Shown piece after piece: positions 54,523 through 62,953 of a stretch of DNA of 64,000 nt (its first letter is position 1; every line of letters starts with the position of its first letter). This stretch comes from Firmicutes bacterium HGW-Firmicutes-16 (GTDB lineage: Bacteria > Bacillota > Clostridia > Oscillospirales > Oscillospiraceae), in NCBI GenBank assembly GCA_002841545.1, contig PGZZ01000002.1:488316-552315 (forward strand), in the 5' to 3' direction. The notes below the pieces were generated by a model that saw nothing but the letters and a program-made list of their open reading frames with translations, did no database searches and was not told the origin of the DNA. The position numbers and the translations under genes are program-made.

Positions 54523-54903
54523 ATGGCACTCGAAGTAGGACAAAAATTTACAAAGGAAATGATTGTAACCGATAAGCACGTGGTTTCCGCTATTTCAGAC
54601 TCCATCAAATTCGACGTTCTGGCGACTCCCTTCTTGGTTGCGCTCATCGAGGACACCTGCAACAGCAGCGTTTTGCCACATCTCGACAAGGGCTACGTGA
54701 GCGTCGGCGTCCATGTCGATGTTTTCCACACCGCAGCGACCCCCATCGGTCACAAGGTCTGGGTTGAAAGCGAAATTACCGAAATAGATGGGCGTAAGAT
54801 TACCTTTAATGTAAACGCCTTCGACGATGTGAACGGCGATGTCGGCTTCGGAACACACGAACGATTTATCGTTAATTTCGAACGTTTTTCGAAGAAAAGC
54901 TGA
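54523..54903 (+). CDS. FlK-like hotdog thioesterase
   Basis: 126 residues, one hotdog domain. The residues Thr35 (ATPFLVALIE), Glu43 and His69 (HVDVFHTAATPIG) keep the same spacing (8 and 26) as the Thr42/Glu50/His76 catalytic set of fluoroacetyl-CoA thioesterase FlK. Family members without fluoride chemistry are widespread in anaerobes and act on unknown acyl-CoAs; no fluorination gene is present here. It follows the radical SAM gene by 21 bases with an AGGAGG site. Confidence 0.82.
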   Translation: MALEVGQKFTKEMIVTDKHVVSAISDSIKFDVLATPFLVALIEDTCNSSVLPHLDKGYVSVGVHVDVFHTAATPIGHKVWVESEITEIDGRKITFNVNAFDDVNGDVGFGTHERFIVNFERFSKKS

Positions 54904-54998
54904 GATATTTCCAAAATCTGTCCGTCACGGGCGTACACTTTGGAAATATATTGTACAATTTTTCGGTTGACAAGTGCGGTATCTCTGGTTATAATAAG
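54904..54998. other. Spacer before the alaA T-box
   Basis: Short AT-rich spacer between the thioesterase stop and the T-box. A promoter for the alaA leader should lie here: TTGACA at 54966-54971 and TATAAT at 54989-54994, a 17-base spacing. Confidence 0.5.
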
Positions 54999-54999
54999 C

Positions 55000-55284
55000 G
55001 CAATAAGATAAAAGCTATGAGAAGGAATATTAAGCGCCGAGCGAAATTCAGAGAGAAGTCGTTAGCTGCGAGACTTCATGAACGGAGCGCCGAAGCCGCC
55101 TTTGAGCTGTGGACGGAAAGCATTATGCAAGTACGCTCCAACGGGTCTCCGCCGTTACAGGGAGCTCGGTATTCGAAAGTTTTTCAAGTATCGTATGAGT
55201 GCGGGAGTACTTCCCGAATTTAGGTGGTAACACGGACATTAGTTCGCCCTAAGCATAATAATATGCTTAGGGCGTTTATTTTTT
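55000..55284 (+). promoter_or_regulatory. T-box leader of alaA (alanine, GCC specifier)
   Basis: Stem I with its apical loops, the conserved antiterminator sequence AGGTGGTAACACGG (55222-55235) and a terminator (CGCCCTAAGCATA / TATGCTTAGGGCG, T-run, 55245-55284). GCC followed by G at 55095-55097, in the context AGCC-purine ... TTTGAGC, matches the alaS leader, so tRNA-Ala is the likely ligand. This would tie alanine synthesis to alanine charging. Confidence 0.9.
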
Positions 55285-55298
55285 GTGGGAGGATGACT

Positions 55299-56516
55299 AT
55301 GAAAGAAATATCTAAATCAAAGAAGCTGAGCAATGTTGCCTACGACGTACGCGGTCCCGTGCTCGACGCCGCAAATGCAATGGAAGCGCAAGGCAAGAAG
55401 ATAATGAAGCTCAACATTGGAAACCCCGGTGCCTTCAAATTTGAGGCCCCAGACTGCATTCTCGACGCAATTTCTTCGAATCTGGTCGCTTCCGAGGCTT
55501 ACTGCGACTCAAAGGGCCTGCTTTCGGCGCGTGAGGCTATCGCGGCATATAACAAGAAAAAGGGCATCGAGGGCGTCACTGTAAACGACATTTACACGGG
55601 CAACGGAGTTTCCGAGCTTATTTCCCTGTGTATGCTGGCGCTGCTCGACACGGGCGACGAAATCCTCATTCCCTCTCCCGATTATCCTCTCTGGACCGGT
55701 GCCTCATCTCTCGCCGGCGGAACCGTCGTGCATTATATTTGCGACGAAAAGAGCGGCTGGATGCCTGATATCGCGGACATGAGGAAAAGAATCACGCCAA
55801 AAACCAAGGCCATCGTAGTAATTAATCCGAATAACCCCACAGGCGCATTTTACGACGTGGATGTCCTTCAACAGATTGTTGATCTCGCCCGCGAGTTCAG
55901 CCTTATGATTTTTGCTGACGAGATATACGACCGCCTTCTCATGGACGGCAAAACGCACACCTCCATCGCCGCCCTCGCGCCCGATCTTTTCGTCGTGACC
56001 TTTAACGGTCTTTCAAAATCGCACCTCATCTGCGGCTACCGTGCCGGCTGGATGAGCCTTTCGGGCAACAAGGACTGCGCTAAGAGCTACATCGAGGGGC
56101 TGAACACACTTTCCTCCATGCGTCTGTGTGCCAATGTTCCCGCTCAGCAGACGATTAAGCCCGCGCTTGATAACCTTCACGCGACTGATTATCTGCTCCA
56201 GCCCGGCGGAAGGATATACGAGCAGCGCAAGGCAATCTGCGAGGCTCTGGATAAAATCGACTGCATCAGCTATGTCAAACCTCAAGCTGCCTTCTATATC
56301 TTTCCAAAAATTGATGCAAAACGCTTTAACATTACAAGCGATGAGCAGTTCGCGCTTGATTTCCTACGCGAAAAACAGGTGCTTCTCGTTCACGGCACCG
56401 GCTTCCACTGGCCCGAGCCCGACCACTTTAGAATAGTATATCTGCCTGAGGTAAACGCTCTGTACGAGTCGATGCAAAAGCTCGACGATTTTCTCAAAAC
56501 TTATAGACAGGCATAA
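55299..56516 (+). CDS. alaA: Alanine-forming aminotransferase (AlaA type)
   Basis: 405 residues from the ATG at 55299, with GGGAGG 6 bases upstream; an earlier ATG two codons up overlaps that site. Fold type I aminotransferase with strong family resemblance to E. coli AlaA: SKKLSNVAYDVRGPVLD, KLNIGNPG, IYTGNGVSELI, DYPLWTGA, NPNNPTGA, FADEIYDRLL and the PLP Lys in FNGLSKSHLICGYRAGW. It makes alanine from pyruvate with glutamate. The upstream alanine T-box supports this assignment. Confidence 0.92.
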   Translation: MKEISKSKKLSNVAYDVRGPVLDAANAMEAQGKKIMKLNIGNPGAFKFEAPDCILDAISSNLVASEAYCDSKGLLSAREAIAAYNKKKGIEGVTVNDIYTGNGVSELISLCMLALLDTGDEILIPSPDYPLWTGASSLAGGTVVHYICDEKSGWMPDIADMRKRITPKTKAIVVINPNNPTGAFYDVDVLQQIVDLAREFSLMIFADEIYDRLLMDGKTHTSIAALAPDLFVVTFNGLSKSHLICGYRAGWMSLSGNKDCAKSYIEGLNTLSSMRLCANVPAQQTIKPALDNLHATDYLLQPGGRIYEQRKAICEALDKIDCISYVKPQAAFYIFPKIDAKRFNITSDEQFALDFLREKQVLLVHGTGFHWPEPDHFRIVYLPEVNALYESMQKLDDFLKTYRQA

Positions 56517-56517
56517 T

Positions 56518-56553
56518 AAAAAGGACGTTTCCGAAACCGGAAACGTCCTTTTT
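56518..56553. terminator. Bidirectional terminator after alaA
   Basis: AAAAAGGACGTTTCC and GGAAACGTCCTTTTT, a 15-pair stem with a 6-base loop and T-runs on both sides. It ends alaA and the convergent ABC cassette. Confidence 0.92.
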
Positions 56554-57165
56554 CTAGTCTACTTTACGCTTGTATAGCTGCGCGGCAAGCGCAATCGATC
56601 CTAAGTTTAACAAAAGAGTTGCAAGCACCGCTCCTGCCAGGAGTATGCCAAGCTGGGCGTTACTCGGAAAAACGCTCAAAACTTTTTCCATTCCGGATAA
56701 ACAAACAATGCTGAACATTACAAGTATAAATATCAGAAACAGGCGGCCTTTTTCTACTCCCAGACCAATCAGGAGCGGAAGGCTGAATGCTCCAAGCGCG
56801 AGCCCGATGCAAGCTATTAGCAGAAGCTGCGGGAAAAACTCCGCTGTCAGCTCTGCTCCGCCAAAAATTCCGCCTAACGCCCGCGCTGCGATGGCGATTA
56901 TAACGGACGAGAGAACCATAATGTAGCCGATTAAATATTTGCTTACAACCATTTCAGTTGCCGAATACGGCATCATTGCGGCGAGCTTATCCCACTTCGA
57001 GCGCTCGTCAAAAGCGAGTGCCGTCATCGGCATCATTGTTGAGTAAATAACCGCAAAGCTCAGCATGGACAAATTAGGAATACAGGACATTATAACAATG
57101 AACAGCAGATAAAGCTTCGTCTGCTTTGTGAGCATGATTAGGTCCTTATAAAGCAGTCCTTTCAT
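56554..57165 (-). CDS. ABC-2 type permease (cassette A)
   Basis: 203 residues with six predicted helices and no large soluble domain (MLTKQTKLYLLFIVIMSC at the start, ending QLYKRKVD). This is the ABC-2 permease of a small exporter. It follows the ATPase gene by 1 base and is the last gene of a GntR-ATPase-permease operon. The substrate is unknown; antimicrobial peptides are a common target for the type. Confidence 0.88.
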   Translation of the reverse strand: MKGLLYKDLIMLTKQTKLYLLFIVIMSCIPNLSMLSFAVIYSTMMPMTALAFDERSKWDKLAAMMPYSATEMVVSKYLIGYIMVLSSVIIAIAARALGGIFGGAELTAEFFPQLLLIACIGLALGAFSLPLLIGLGVEKGRLFLIFILVMFSIVCLSGMEKVLSVFPSNAQLGILLAGAVLATLLLNLGSIALAAQLYKRKVD

Positions 57166-57166
57166 T

Positions 57167-58012
57167 CTATTTGTCCTCCTTTGCGATATACAGGATTATA
57201 TCCTCAATGCTCGCACGCTCTATTGCGATAGCTCCCGAAACAGCGTCCCTTATGACAAGCGCCTCGACACCATAATCAGTGACCTTTTTGCCTTTGACCG
57301 CGCTTCTCGGTATTACATCAAAATCAGCTTTTGACAAGCGAACTACGCCGTATTTATCAAGCAGTCTGTCCTTTTCCTCGCAGAAGACCAGCTTGCCTTT
57401 ATGGATGAAAGCTATATAATCGCAGATTTTTTCAAGATCGCTGACTATGTGCGAGGAAAGCAAAACAGAATGCGTTTCATCTCGCGTGAAGTCATTGAAA
57501 ATGTCAAGTATCTCGTCTCGCACCATGGGGTCAAGTCCGCTCGTAGCTTCGTCCAGAATGAGGAGCTTAGAATTATGCGAAAGCGCAACAGCAATGGCAA
57601 GTTTCATTTTCATTCCGCGCGAAAAGTCCTTAAATTGCTTCTTGATGGGAAGCGAAAATTTTCCTAAATAATCATAGAAACAATTTTCATCCCAGTTGCC
57701 GTAAGTGTTTTTCATTACGATGTTAACGTCCTTCGCGTTCAGCACCAAAGGAAAATACGCTTCGTCGAGCACTACGCCGATTTCTTCCTTGAGCTTTCGA
57801 AAATCACTGCTCTTATTGTCTGTTCCCAAAACGGTAACCTGTCCCGCGTCGCTTTTCACCGTGTTCATTATTAGCTCCATTGTGGTGCTTTTACCCGCTC
57901 CGTTTTCGCCCACAAGTCCCATGATGCAGCCCGACGGCAGAACAAGGTCAATGCTGTCAAGTTTAAAATCGTCGTAAGTCTTGCAAAGACCTTTCGTTTC
58001 AATTGCATTCAT
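57167..58012 (-). CDS. ABC transporter ATP-binding protein (cassette A)
   Basis: 281 residues. Walker A GENGAGKSTT at ~36-45, Q-loop, signature FSRGMKMKLAIA near 133, Walker B LLILDEATSGLDP near 155 and the H-loop SSHI; the tail beyond ~220 is longer than in most single-domain ATPases. It powers the adjacent permease. Start and stop spacing (3 and 1 bases) show one transcript with the regulator and permease. Confidence 0.93.
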   Translation of the reverse strand: MNAIETKGLCKTYDDFKLDSIDLVLPSGCIMGLVGENGAGKSTTMELIMNTVKSDAGQVTVLGTDNKSSDFRKLKEEIGVVLDEAYFPLVLNAKDVNIVMKNTYGNWDENCFYDYLGKFSLPIKKQFKDFSRGMKMKLAIAVALSHNSKLLILDEATSGLDPMVRDEILDIFNDFTRDETHSVLLSSHIVSDLEKICDYIAFIHKGKLVFCEEKDRLLDKYGVVRLSKADFDVIPRSAVKGKKVTDYGVEALVIRDAVSGAIAIERASIEDIILYIAKEDK

Positions 58013-58015
58013 TTA

Positions 58016-58390
58016 TTAGCCCTCTTTTTTGATAAGATTATAAATTTCATAGATTTCTCCGTCACTTAGATTACAGTTGGCGGCGAGTCCGGAAACAATT
58101 TTTAAGTGTTCCTCAATCTCCTTTAGCCTCTCCTCGCGGATAACCTCCACGTTTTTTTCGGCTACGAAGCAACCCTTCGCGGCAACGGTGTATATATAAC
58201 CGGCTTTTTCAAGCTCTTCATAAGCGCGTTTGGTGGTGATGACACTGATTCTTAAATCCTTTGCCAGTACACGGATAGATGGGAGCGCGTCGCCCTCCTT
58301 CAGTCTGCCGGATATGATGTTGTTCTTTATCTGCGTAAAAATCTGCTCGTAAATCGGCTGGCCGCTCGCGTTGCTGATAATGACGTCCAA
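58016..58390 (-). CDS. GntR-family regulator, YtrA type (cassette A)
   Basis: 124 residues: an N-terminal winged helix (QPIYEQIFTQIKNNIISGRL, LPSIRVLAKDLRIS, VITTKRAYEELEKAGYI) and a short tail, as in YtrA-type repressors. It is first in its operon and is expected to repress it. A -35 TTGACA and -10 TATACT spaced 17 bases apart lie upstream, with a TACTGT ... ACAGTA inverted repeat overlapping the -10 box. Confidence 0.92.
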   Translation of the reverse strand: MDVIISNASGQPIYEQIFTQIKNNIISGRLKEGDALPSIRVLAKDLRISVITTKRAYEELEKAGYIYTVAAKGCFVAEKNVEVIREERLKEIEEHLKIVSGLAANCNLSDGEIYEIYNLIKKEG

Positions 58391-58409
58391 TGCCTCACCT
58401 CCGCATTAT

Positions 58410-58461
58410 TACTGTATATACCCTTTATGCACAGTATAACCACACTATTCATTTTTGTCAA
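58410..58461 (-). promoter_or_regulatory. Promoter and operator of cassette A
   Basis: TTGACA (58456-58461) and TATACT (58433-58438), 17 bases apart. Arms TACTGT (58410-58415) and ACAGTA (58431-58436) flank a 15-base spacer and overlap the -10 box, as expected for a GntR repressor site. Confidence 0.65.
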
Positions 58462-58462
58462 G

Positions 58463-58497
58463 GAAAAATCCTCCGAATTTTTCCGGAGGATTTTTTG
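58463..58497. terminator. Terminator between cassette A and the CPBP gene
   Basis: AAAAATCCTCCG and CGGAGGATTTTT, a 12-pair stem with T-runs both ways; it ends the CPBP transcript just ahead of the cassette A promoter. Confidence 0.9.
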
Positions 58498-58521
58498 ATT
58501 CTATAGGGTTATTTTACAACA

Positions 58522-59556
58522 CTATTTTTCGATGTAGACCGGCAGTGGTGCGCGGCTCGGGGCCGGGTCATTTGAAGGTTCCTCCTGAGGAAGCTCTGGG
58601 CTTGCCTTCTGCGGCAGGAACAAAACTAGCGCGATTCCAGCGAGCATGACAATCGTTGTGCATATGCCGCCTTCGATACCGAAAAGATCTCCTGAGATGA
58701 GTCCCTTGCCGGTAACGAACGAAGTTCCGAAAACCGAGGTACTCTGAGCGGAGCCGCTGACAGAAATACCAAAAACATTTCCCTGGAAAAAGTTCCAAGC
58801 CGAATGTATCGCGCAGGCACCCCAAAGGTCATCCGTCCGCAGGATATAGACTGCGGCAAAAACTCCAAAGAGCACGAGATTGAAAACGGCGAGAGGCGTA
58901 ATGCCGGGATTTGCGAGGTGCATTATGGCGAAGGCAAGCGAACTTATCATCACAGCCCATGTGACAGGCACCTTATTTGCACAGGAAACCATGAAATAAC
59001 CGCGGAAGCAGACTTCCTCACTCATACCCTGTACAAGATAGCCGGCGAGAAAAAGCACAATATAGAAAACGGACACTCCCGAATTCAAGCCCGTAAATTT
59101 CGCTCCGCCCAGCAGAACCGCGAGCGAGACAGTCGCTGTTATCATGACGATTCCGATGAGGTAGCCAAAACCATAGTTCTTCGCCATTCCTTTTTTGCGA
59201 ACACCCATTGACGCAAAAGACCTGCCCTCAATACCGCGGCAATAGACAAATACGAGGAAGGTTACGAGCGCCGTAGCGAAAAGGCTTACAACTCCGAACC
59301 ACTGCGGCAGGTTTTTCATGTATTCGGCGACAGAGGACATAATACCTTCAAGGCTCAGGGTCATATCTGCTGGGGACATCTTACTGAGAAGCTCACTGGT
59401 CATTGACAGCCCCAGCGGTACGCCTATTATCAGTCCCGCCGCTGCCTGTGTTGCAAATATGACGACTATGAAAATGAGAATCTGCAAAACGATGTGAGGC
59501 TTATGCTTTGCCTTTTTCGCTTCATAAAGCATAGTGTTGTTTCTTATGTTCATCAT
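58522..59556 (-). CDS. CPBP-family intramembrane protease
   Basis: 344 residues with about eight helices. The Abi/CPBP motifs are all present: EEVCFRGYFMV (motif 1, EExxxR), FAIMHLANP (motif 2, His) and HSAWNF (motif 3). CPBP proteins are Rce1-like membrane proteases, linked in Firmicutes to bacteriocin maturation or self-immunity. It lies between two GntR-ABC cassettes but reads in the same direction with its own terminator, so a shared role in peptide export or resistance is an inference. The C-terminal tail is Pro/Glu-rich. Confidence 0.88.
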   Translation of the reverse strand: MMNIRNNTMLYEAKKAKHKPHIVLQILIFIVVIFATQAAAGLIIGVPLGLSMTSELLSKMSPADMTLSLEGIMSSVAEYMKNLPQWFGVVSLFATALVTFLVFVYCRGIEGRSFASMGVRKKGMAKNYGFGYLIGIVMITATVSLAVLLGGAKFTGLNSGVSVFYIVLFLAGYLVQGMSEEVCFRGYFMVSCANKVPVTWAVMISSLAFAIMHLANPGITPLAVFNLVLFGVFAAVYILRTDDLWGACAIHSAWNFFQGNVFGISVSGSAQSTSVFGTSFVTGKGLISGDLFGIEGGICTTIVMLAGIALVLFLPQKASPELPQEEPSNDPAPSRAPLPVYIEK

Positions 59557-59577
59557 ATAAATCTCCTCTATTTAACA

Positions 59578-59608
59578 AATCAGGCTCGGCATATTACCGA
59601 GCCTGATT
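59578..59608 (-). terminator. Terminator after cassette B
   Basis: AATCAGGCTCGG and CCGAGCCTGATT arms, 12 pairs with a 7-base loop, followed by TTGTTAAAT. It lies between the permease of cassette B and the CPBP gene. Confidence 0.8.
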
Positions 59609-59642
59609 ATACAATATAATCCTCTGTCTTTCAAGCCTAGCG

Positions 59643-60524
59643 CTATTCGAGGTTGAGCTTGTTTTTGAGGAAGTAATGACTGAGAATGAAGAATGCTGCG
59701 CATATTGCAACCGAGAATACTAAATATGTCCAGTAATAGGGCTGCATCGCACCAAAAACTACATTATACACTGAAAGAGCATCTTGAGTATTCCATGGGA
59801 TACCATCGAAGCTTTCGGCAGTTACCACCATGCTGGTGCCGAGGCAATAGCTTAGAATCGTTGAAAGAATACTGACAGCTATGTTGATTACAAAATAGAA
59901 TCCGATGCTCGCAAGAATCTTGTGCTTCTGGGAAACTATTCCGCCGATAATGAGTGCGAGATATACATGCAGGATGCTACTCACTGTGCTGACTATAACA
60001 AACAAAGTAACCTCAAGGATGGGCCAGACAAGTCTTCCGCCGATGGTACTAAAAGCTTCATGGAAGAATTTTCCCATTTGGCGGTACGCTTCCGTGTTCA
60101 CGAACGTATCTTGACCGGTCCCGAACAAGACGAATATGTTGAGGCTGATAAAGATGACTACACTGCTGATAATTGTCCAGAGCATTGCGGTTATGAGCTT
60201 CGACCAAAGAATCTCGGACGTTGTCACTGGAAGCGTGAAGGTCAGATAGCCCTCGCTGCACATAAGGTTTTTATAAAAGCGCTGGAAGATTATGAATGCA
60301 ACTAGTATTGAGGCCGCGATTATCGCAAGCACCATTATTCCGCTCATGAAGCCCGTAATCAGCCTCAGAAGTCCTACCAGACCGTCATTGTTCGAATAGT
60401 CGAGTCTGAAATTAATCGCAAAGCCAATCGTCGCAAGTATCGTTGCACCCAAAACGGCAATCTGAGTCGGGAGCAACACTCTTGACAGTGAGTTGAAGTC
60501 GTGTTTTATTAATTTTCCTAGCAT
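59643..60524 (-). CDS. ABC-2 type permease (cassette B)
   Basis: 293 residues with six helices in two groups and a longer extracytoplasmic loop between them. It starts MLGKLIKHDFNSLSRVLLP and carries the usual ABC-2 pattern (LPVTTSEILWSKLITAML near 115). It overlaps the ATPase gene by 7 bases and is unrelated in sequence to the cassette A permease, so the two cassettes are not recent duplicates. Substrate unknown. Confidence 0.88.
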   Translation of the reverse strand: MLGKLIKHDFNSLSRVLLPTQIAVLGATILATIGFAINFRLDYSNNDGLVGLLRLITGFMSGIMVLAIIAASILVAFIIFQRFYKNLMCSEGYLTFTLPVTTSEILWSKLITAMLWTIISSVVIFISLNIFVLFGTGQDTFVNTEAYRQMGKFFHEAFSTIGGRLVWPILEVTLFVIVSTVSSILHVYLALIIGGIVSQKHKILASIGFYFVINIAVSILSTILSYCLGTSMVVTAESFDGIPWNTQDALSVYNVVFGAMQPYYWTYLVFSVAICAAFFILSHYFLKNKLNLE

Positions 60525-61219
60525 CTGAACACCTCCCTGAAGTACTGGTCGATAGATTTACCCAGATCCTCGCGGAGAGAGTCCGTTGAGGCATAGGAAA
60601 CCAGCTGTCCATTCTGAATGAAGATGAATTCGTCCAGAATCTTTTCAACGTCGGCAATAAGGTGGGTGGAAATAAGGACTGTTGAGTCCTCGTTATAGTT
60701 CTTTAAAATCGTTCCGAGGATATAGTCGCGGGCCGCGGGGTCAACTCCGCCGATAGGCTCATCGAGCAGATATAGTCTAGCGCGGCGGGACATAACCAGA
60801 ACCAGCTGAACCTTTTCCCTAGTACCCTTTGAAAGCGTTTTCATTCTTGCGTTTGCAGGAACTTGTAGAGCCTGCAGCATTGAAATCGCCCTGTCATAAT
60901 CAAAGTCTGCATAGAAGTCCTGAAAAAACCGGATACATTCCATAACAGTCATCCAGTCCGGCAGATAGGTACGTTCGGGCAGATACGACACCAAAGTCTT
61001 GCTCTCAATACCGGGTTCAAACCCGCAGACGCGGATGTTGCCTTCGGTTGGTGTCAGAAGCCCGCAAGCGAGCTTAATCAAAGTTGTCTTGCCGCTGCCG
61101 TTTGGTCCCAGAAGTCCTATAATCTTTCCTGTCGGCAGGCTGATGCTGAGATTGTGCAGAGCAGGATTCGTGCCGAAGTATTTTGAAAGCCCTGTGCACT
61201 CAAGCGTCGCTTCGCTCAT
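60518..61219 (-). CDS. ABC transporter ATP-binding protein (cassette B)
   Basis: 233 residues: Walker A GPNGSGKTTL at ~38-47, signature LSKGTREKVQLVLVMSR, Walker B LYLLDEPIGGVDP and the H-loop STHLIAD. Single nucleotide-binding domain, expected to work as a dimer with the permease. It overlaps the regulator by 20 bases and the permease by 7, typical of one operon. Confidence 0.93.
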   Translation of the reverse strand: MSEATLECTGLSKYFGTNPALHNLSISLPTGKIIGLLGPNGSGKTTLIKLACGLLTPTEGNIRVCGFEPGIESKTLVSYLPERTYLPDWMTVMECIRFFQDFYADFDYDRAISMLQALQVPANARMKTLSKGTREKVQLVLVMSRRARLYLLDEPIGGVDPAARDYILGTILKNYNEDSTVLISTHLIADVEKILDEFIFIQNGQLVSYASTDSLREDLGKSIDQYFREVFRC

Positions 61220-61592
61220 CTGTCATTACCTCCCCGTTCTTAGCTTCTTCAAGAAGGCGGATAGTCTGATCATTCGTGTAGCCCAGAGCCGCCATGCTTC
61301 TCAGAAATTCCACGGCTAAAAATTCACCGCGTTTTTTTCTCGCCATTTCAATAATGCTCCCCTCTTGTGTAACATATTTGCCCGTATTGCGCTGAGTTTC
61401 GATAAGTCCCACGCTCTCAAGCTCCGAAAGAGCTTTCTGAATTGTGTTGGGATTTACGGCTGCAATCACCGCGAACTCACGCACGCTGGGCAGCTTTTCG
61501 CCCATTTTAAACGATCCGGTCAATATTCCCGAAACGATCTGATCGGAGACCTGAACATATATGGGCTTTTCGTTAGAAAATTCCCAAGCCAA
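61200..61592 (-). CDS. GntR-family regulator, YtrA type (cassette B)
   Basis: 130 residues from the TTG at 61592 (AWEFSNEKPIYVQV is the usual family opening; a TTG six codons earlier is also open). Winged helix with KLPSVREFAVIAAVNPNTIQ and QKALSELESVGLIETQ, then a short tail. It heads a GntR-ATPase-permease operon and should repress it. A well-formed promoter and an AGT...ACT palindrome lie upstream. Confidence 0.92.
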   Translation of the reverse strand: MAWEFSNEKPIYVQVSDQIVSGILTGSFKMGEKLPSVREFAVIAAVNPNTIQKALSELESVGLIETQRNTGKYVTQEGSIIEMARKKRGEFLAVEFLRSMAALGYTNDQTIRLLEEAKNGEVMTDERSDA

Positions 61593-61630
61593 ATCATCAC
61601 TACCTTTCAACTTTGCTTTTGATGTGTGTT

Positions 61631-61646
61631 AGTTTACTAGTACACT
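61631..61646. promoter_or_regulatory. Candidate operator of the cassette B regulator
   Basis: AGTTTACTAGTACACT is palindromic at 7 of 8 positions and lies at the expected transcription start. Position and symmetry fit a GntR repressor site. Confidence 0.6.
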
Positions 61647-61652
61647 ACGGCA

Positions 61653-61681
61653 ATAATACACTCGACTTGTTTGTTTGTCAA
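61653..61681 (-). promoter_or_regulatory. Promoter of cassette B
   Basis: TTGACA (61676-61681) and TATTAT (61653-61658), 17 bases apart on the minus strand, with the palindrome at the start site. Confidence 0.7.
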
Positions 61682-61800
61682 TAGTTTGGCAGCAAAATTA
61701 TTATAAAAGTTTCCAATAATTTGTTATGTTAACCTATTCGGCTGGTATTCACCAGTATTTCTAGTTATTACTAATCACATCTATTATTATGTCTACCTTT

Positions 61801-62334
61801 CTAGGTCGCTGACGTACCGAATGCTCCGGAAATCGGGTCACGGAACAAGCCTAAGTGCGGAGACACAAAGGTAAAAATAATGATACAGGCAATTAAAAGA
61901 ATCACCCCGAGAATAGCCAATGTTCTCGAAAACCGAGAAGTATATTTGTTTGTCTGTAGCATTTTATAGCTATATCGGTAGGAAACGAATGCCGCCACGA
62001 AGAAAAGTATTATATCTACAATTGGAATATGCTCTCCTATTATCCCCGAATAGGTATAGAACACCGTGATTATAAGTGCCATTCCGAGCAAAATCGAGAG
62101 AAGGCGTACGGGAACAAAGTTGTCCTTCTTCCTGCCGTAGATGAAGTATTCAGCTACACCGAGAAGGAGCATTGGCACCGAAAGCAGCTTCAAGTGCTCC
62201 CAGACGCTTTCATTTACAGCGCTGAATGCTCCGACAATCGCGTTTTCGCCCGACCATTTATACGTGAAGTGGAGCGCAGTCCCGATAACGATGGTAATAA
62301 TAAAACCCACGATCTGCGTATTTTTCAGCTTCAA
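61801..62334 (-). CDS. DUF6512 family membrane protein
   Basis: 177 residues with about five helices. Starts from TTG with a GGGGGG ribosome site six bases upstream. The GAFSAVNESVWEHLKLL motif near 35-51 is the family mark. No function is known. It stands alone, with no promoter I could fix. Confidence 0.82.
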   Translation of the reverse strand: MKLKNTQIVGFIITIVIGTALHFTYKWSGENAIVGAFSAVNESVWEHLKLLSVPMLLLGVAEYFIYGRKKDNFVPVRLLSILLGMALIITVFYTYSGIIGEHIPIVDIILFFVAAFVSYRYSYKMLQTNKYTSRFSRTLAILGVILLIACIIIFTFVSPHLGLFRDPISGAFGTSAT

Positions 62335-62571
62335 AACGATCCCCCCTTAGAAGATAAATAATTTATATCAATGCATATAAGGCTCAACGCATTATTATGA
62401 CATAAATCTATTTTTGCATAGAGGCGTTCTTATATTCAAAACAAATACAAAAAACAGCACGTCGGAATACCGACGTGCTGCCAAAAAAACGAAATTAAGC
62501 TTTCCATATAGTCGACTATTTCTCCTGACGGTGAGACTCGTCAACCAGAAAACTTAGTACGTAATTATTGC
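62335..62571. other. Spacer with the terminator of the small gene upstream
   Basis: AT-rich apart from the terminator at 62449-62482. No reading frame with a ribosome site was found. Confidence 0.4.
62449..62482. terminator. Terminator after the 72-residue gene
   Basis: CAGCACGTCGG and CCGACGTGCTG, 11 pairs with a 4-base loop, T-runs on both sides, about 90 bases past the stop. Confidence 0.88.
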
Positions 62572-62790
62572 TTAGCCAATGCCCTTTGCGTTGCAAGCAT
62601 CGATGAACTCAACGATCTTTGCTTCGGGGATCTTAGCAGCGGGGGTCTTAGCGATCTTGCCAAGTGTAAAGCCCTTTGCCATCTTCATCATGGGGTTCTT
62701 GGTGGTGCCGGGGATGATTTCATCCATAACTGCACATGCTTCGGGATTGCTGAGGATGTCGCCTACGATTGTATCCATGCTGTATGCCAT
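62572..62790 (-). CDS. Small conserved protein (72 residues)
   Basis: 72 residues from the ATG at 62790, with GGAGG 8 bases upstream; a slightly longer frame exists but lacks a site. The pattern DTIVGDILSNPEACAVMDEI ... TKNPMMKMAKGFTLGKIAK ... ELVEFIDACN-like end is seen elsewhere as a short C-terminal module of larger clostridial enzymes; here it stands alone. No function known. It has its own promoter and terminator and an unusually long leader (~155 bases), which suggests regulated expression. Confidence 0.75.
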   Translation of the reverse strand: MAYSMDTIVGDILSNPEACAVMDEIIPGTTKNPMMKMAKGFTLGKIAKTPAAKIPEAKIVEFIDACNAKGIG

Positions 62791-62953
62791 AATAATGACC
62801 TCCATATAAATTTAAAAAATATGTCCCTCTGCCGTATGTAACCTGCAATAAAAGTGCCGTCAGGATCACCCGAAATGCAGTCAAAACGGTTTCGCAGACC
62901 GCCGGACAGTTTTGTGACCAGCCGTAGCCAAGAATGCTTCTCGACCTATAGAG

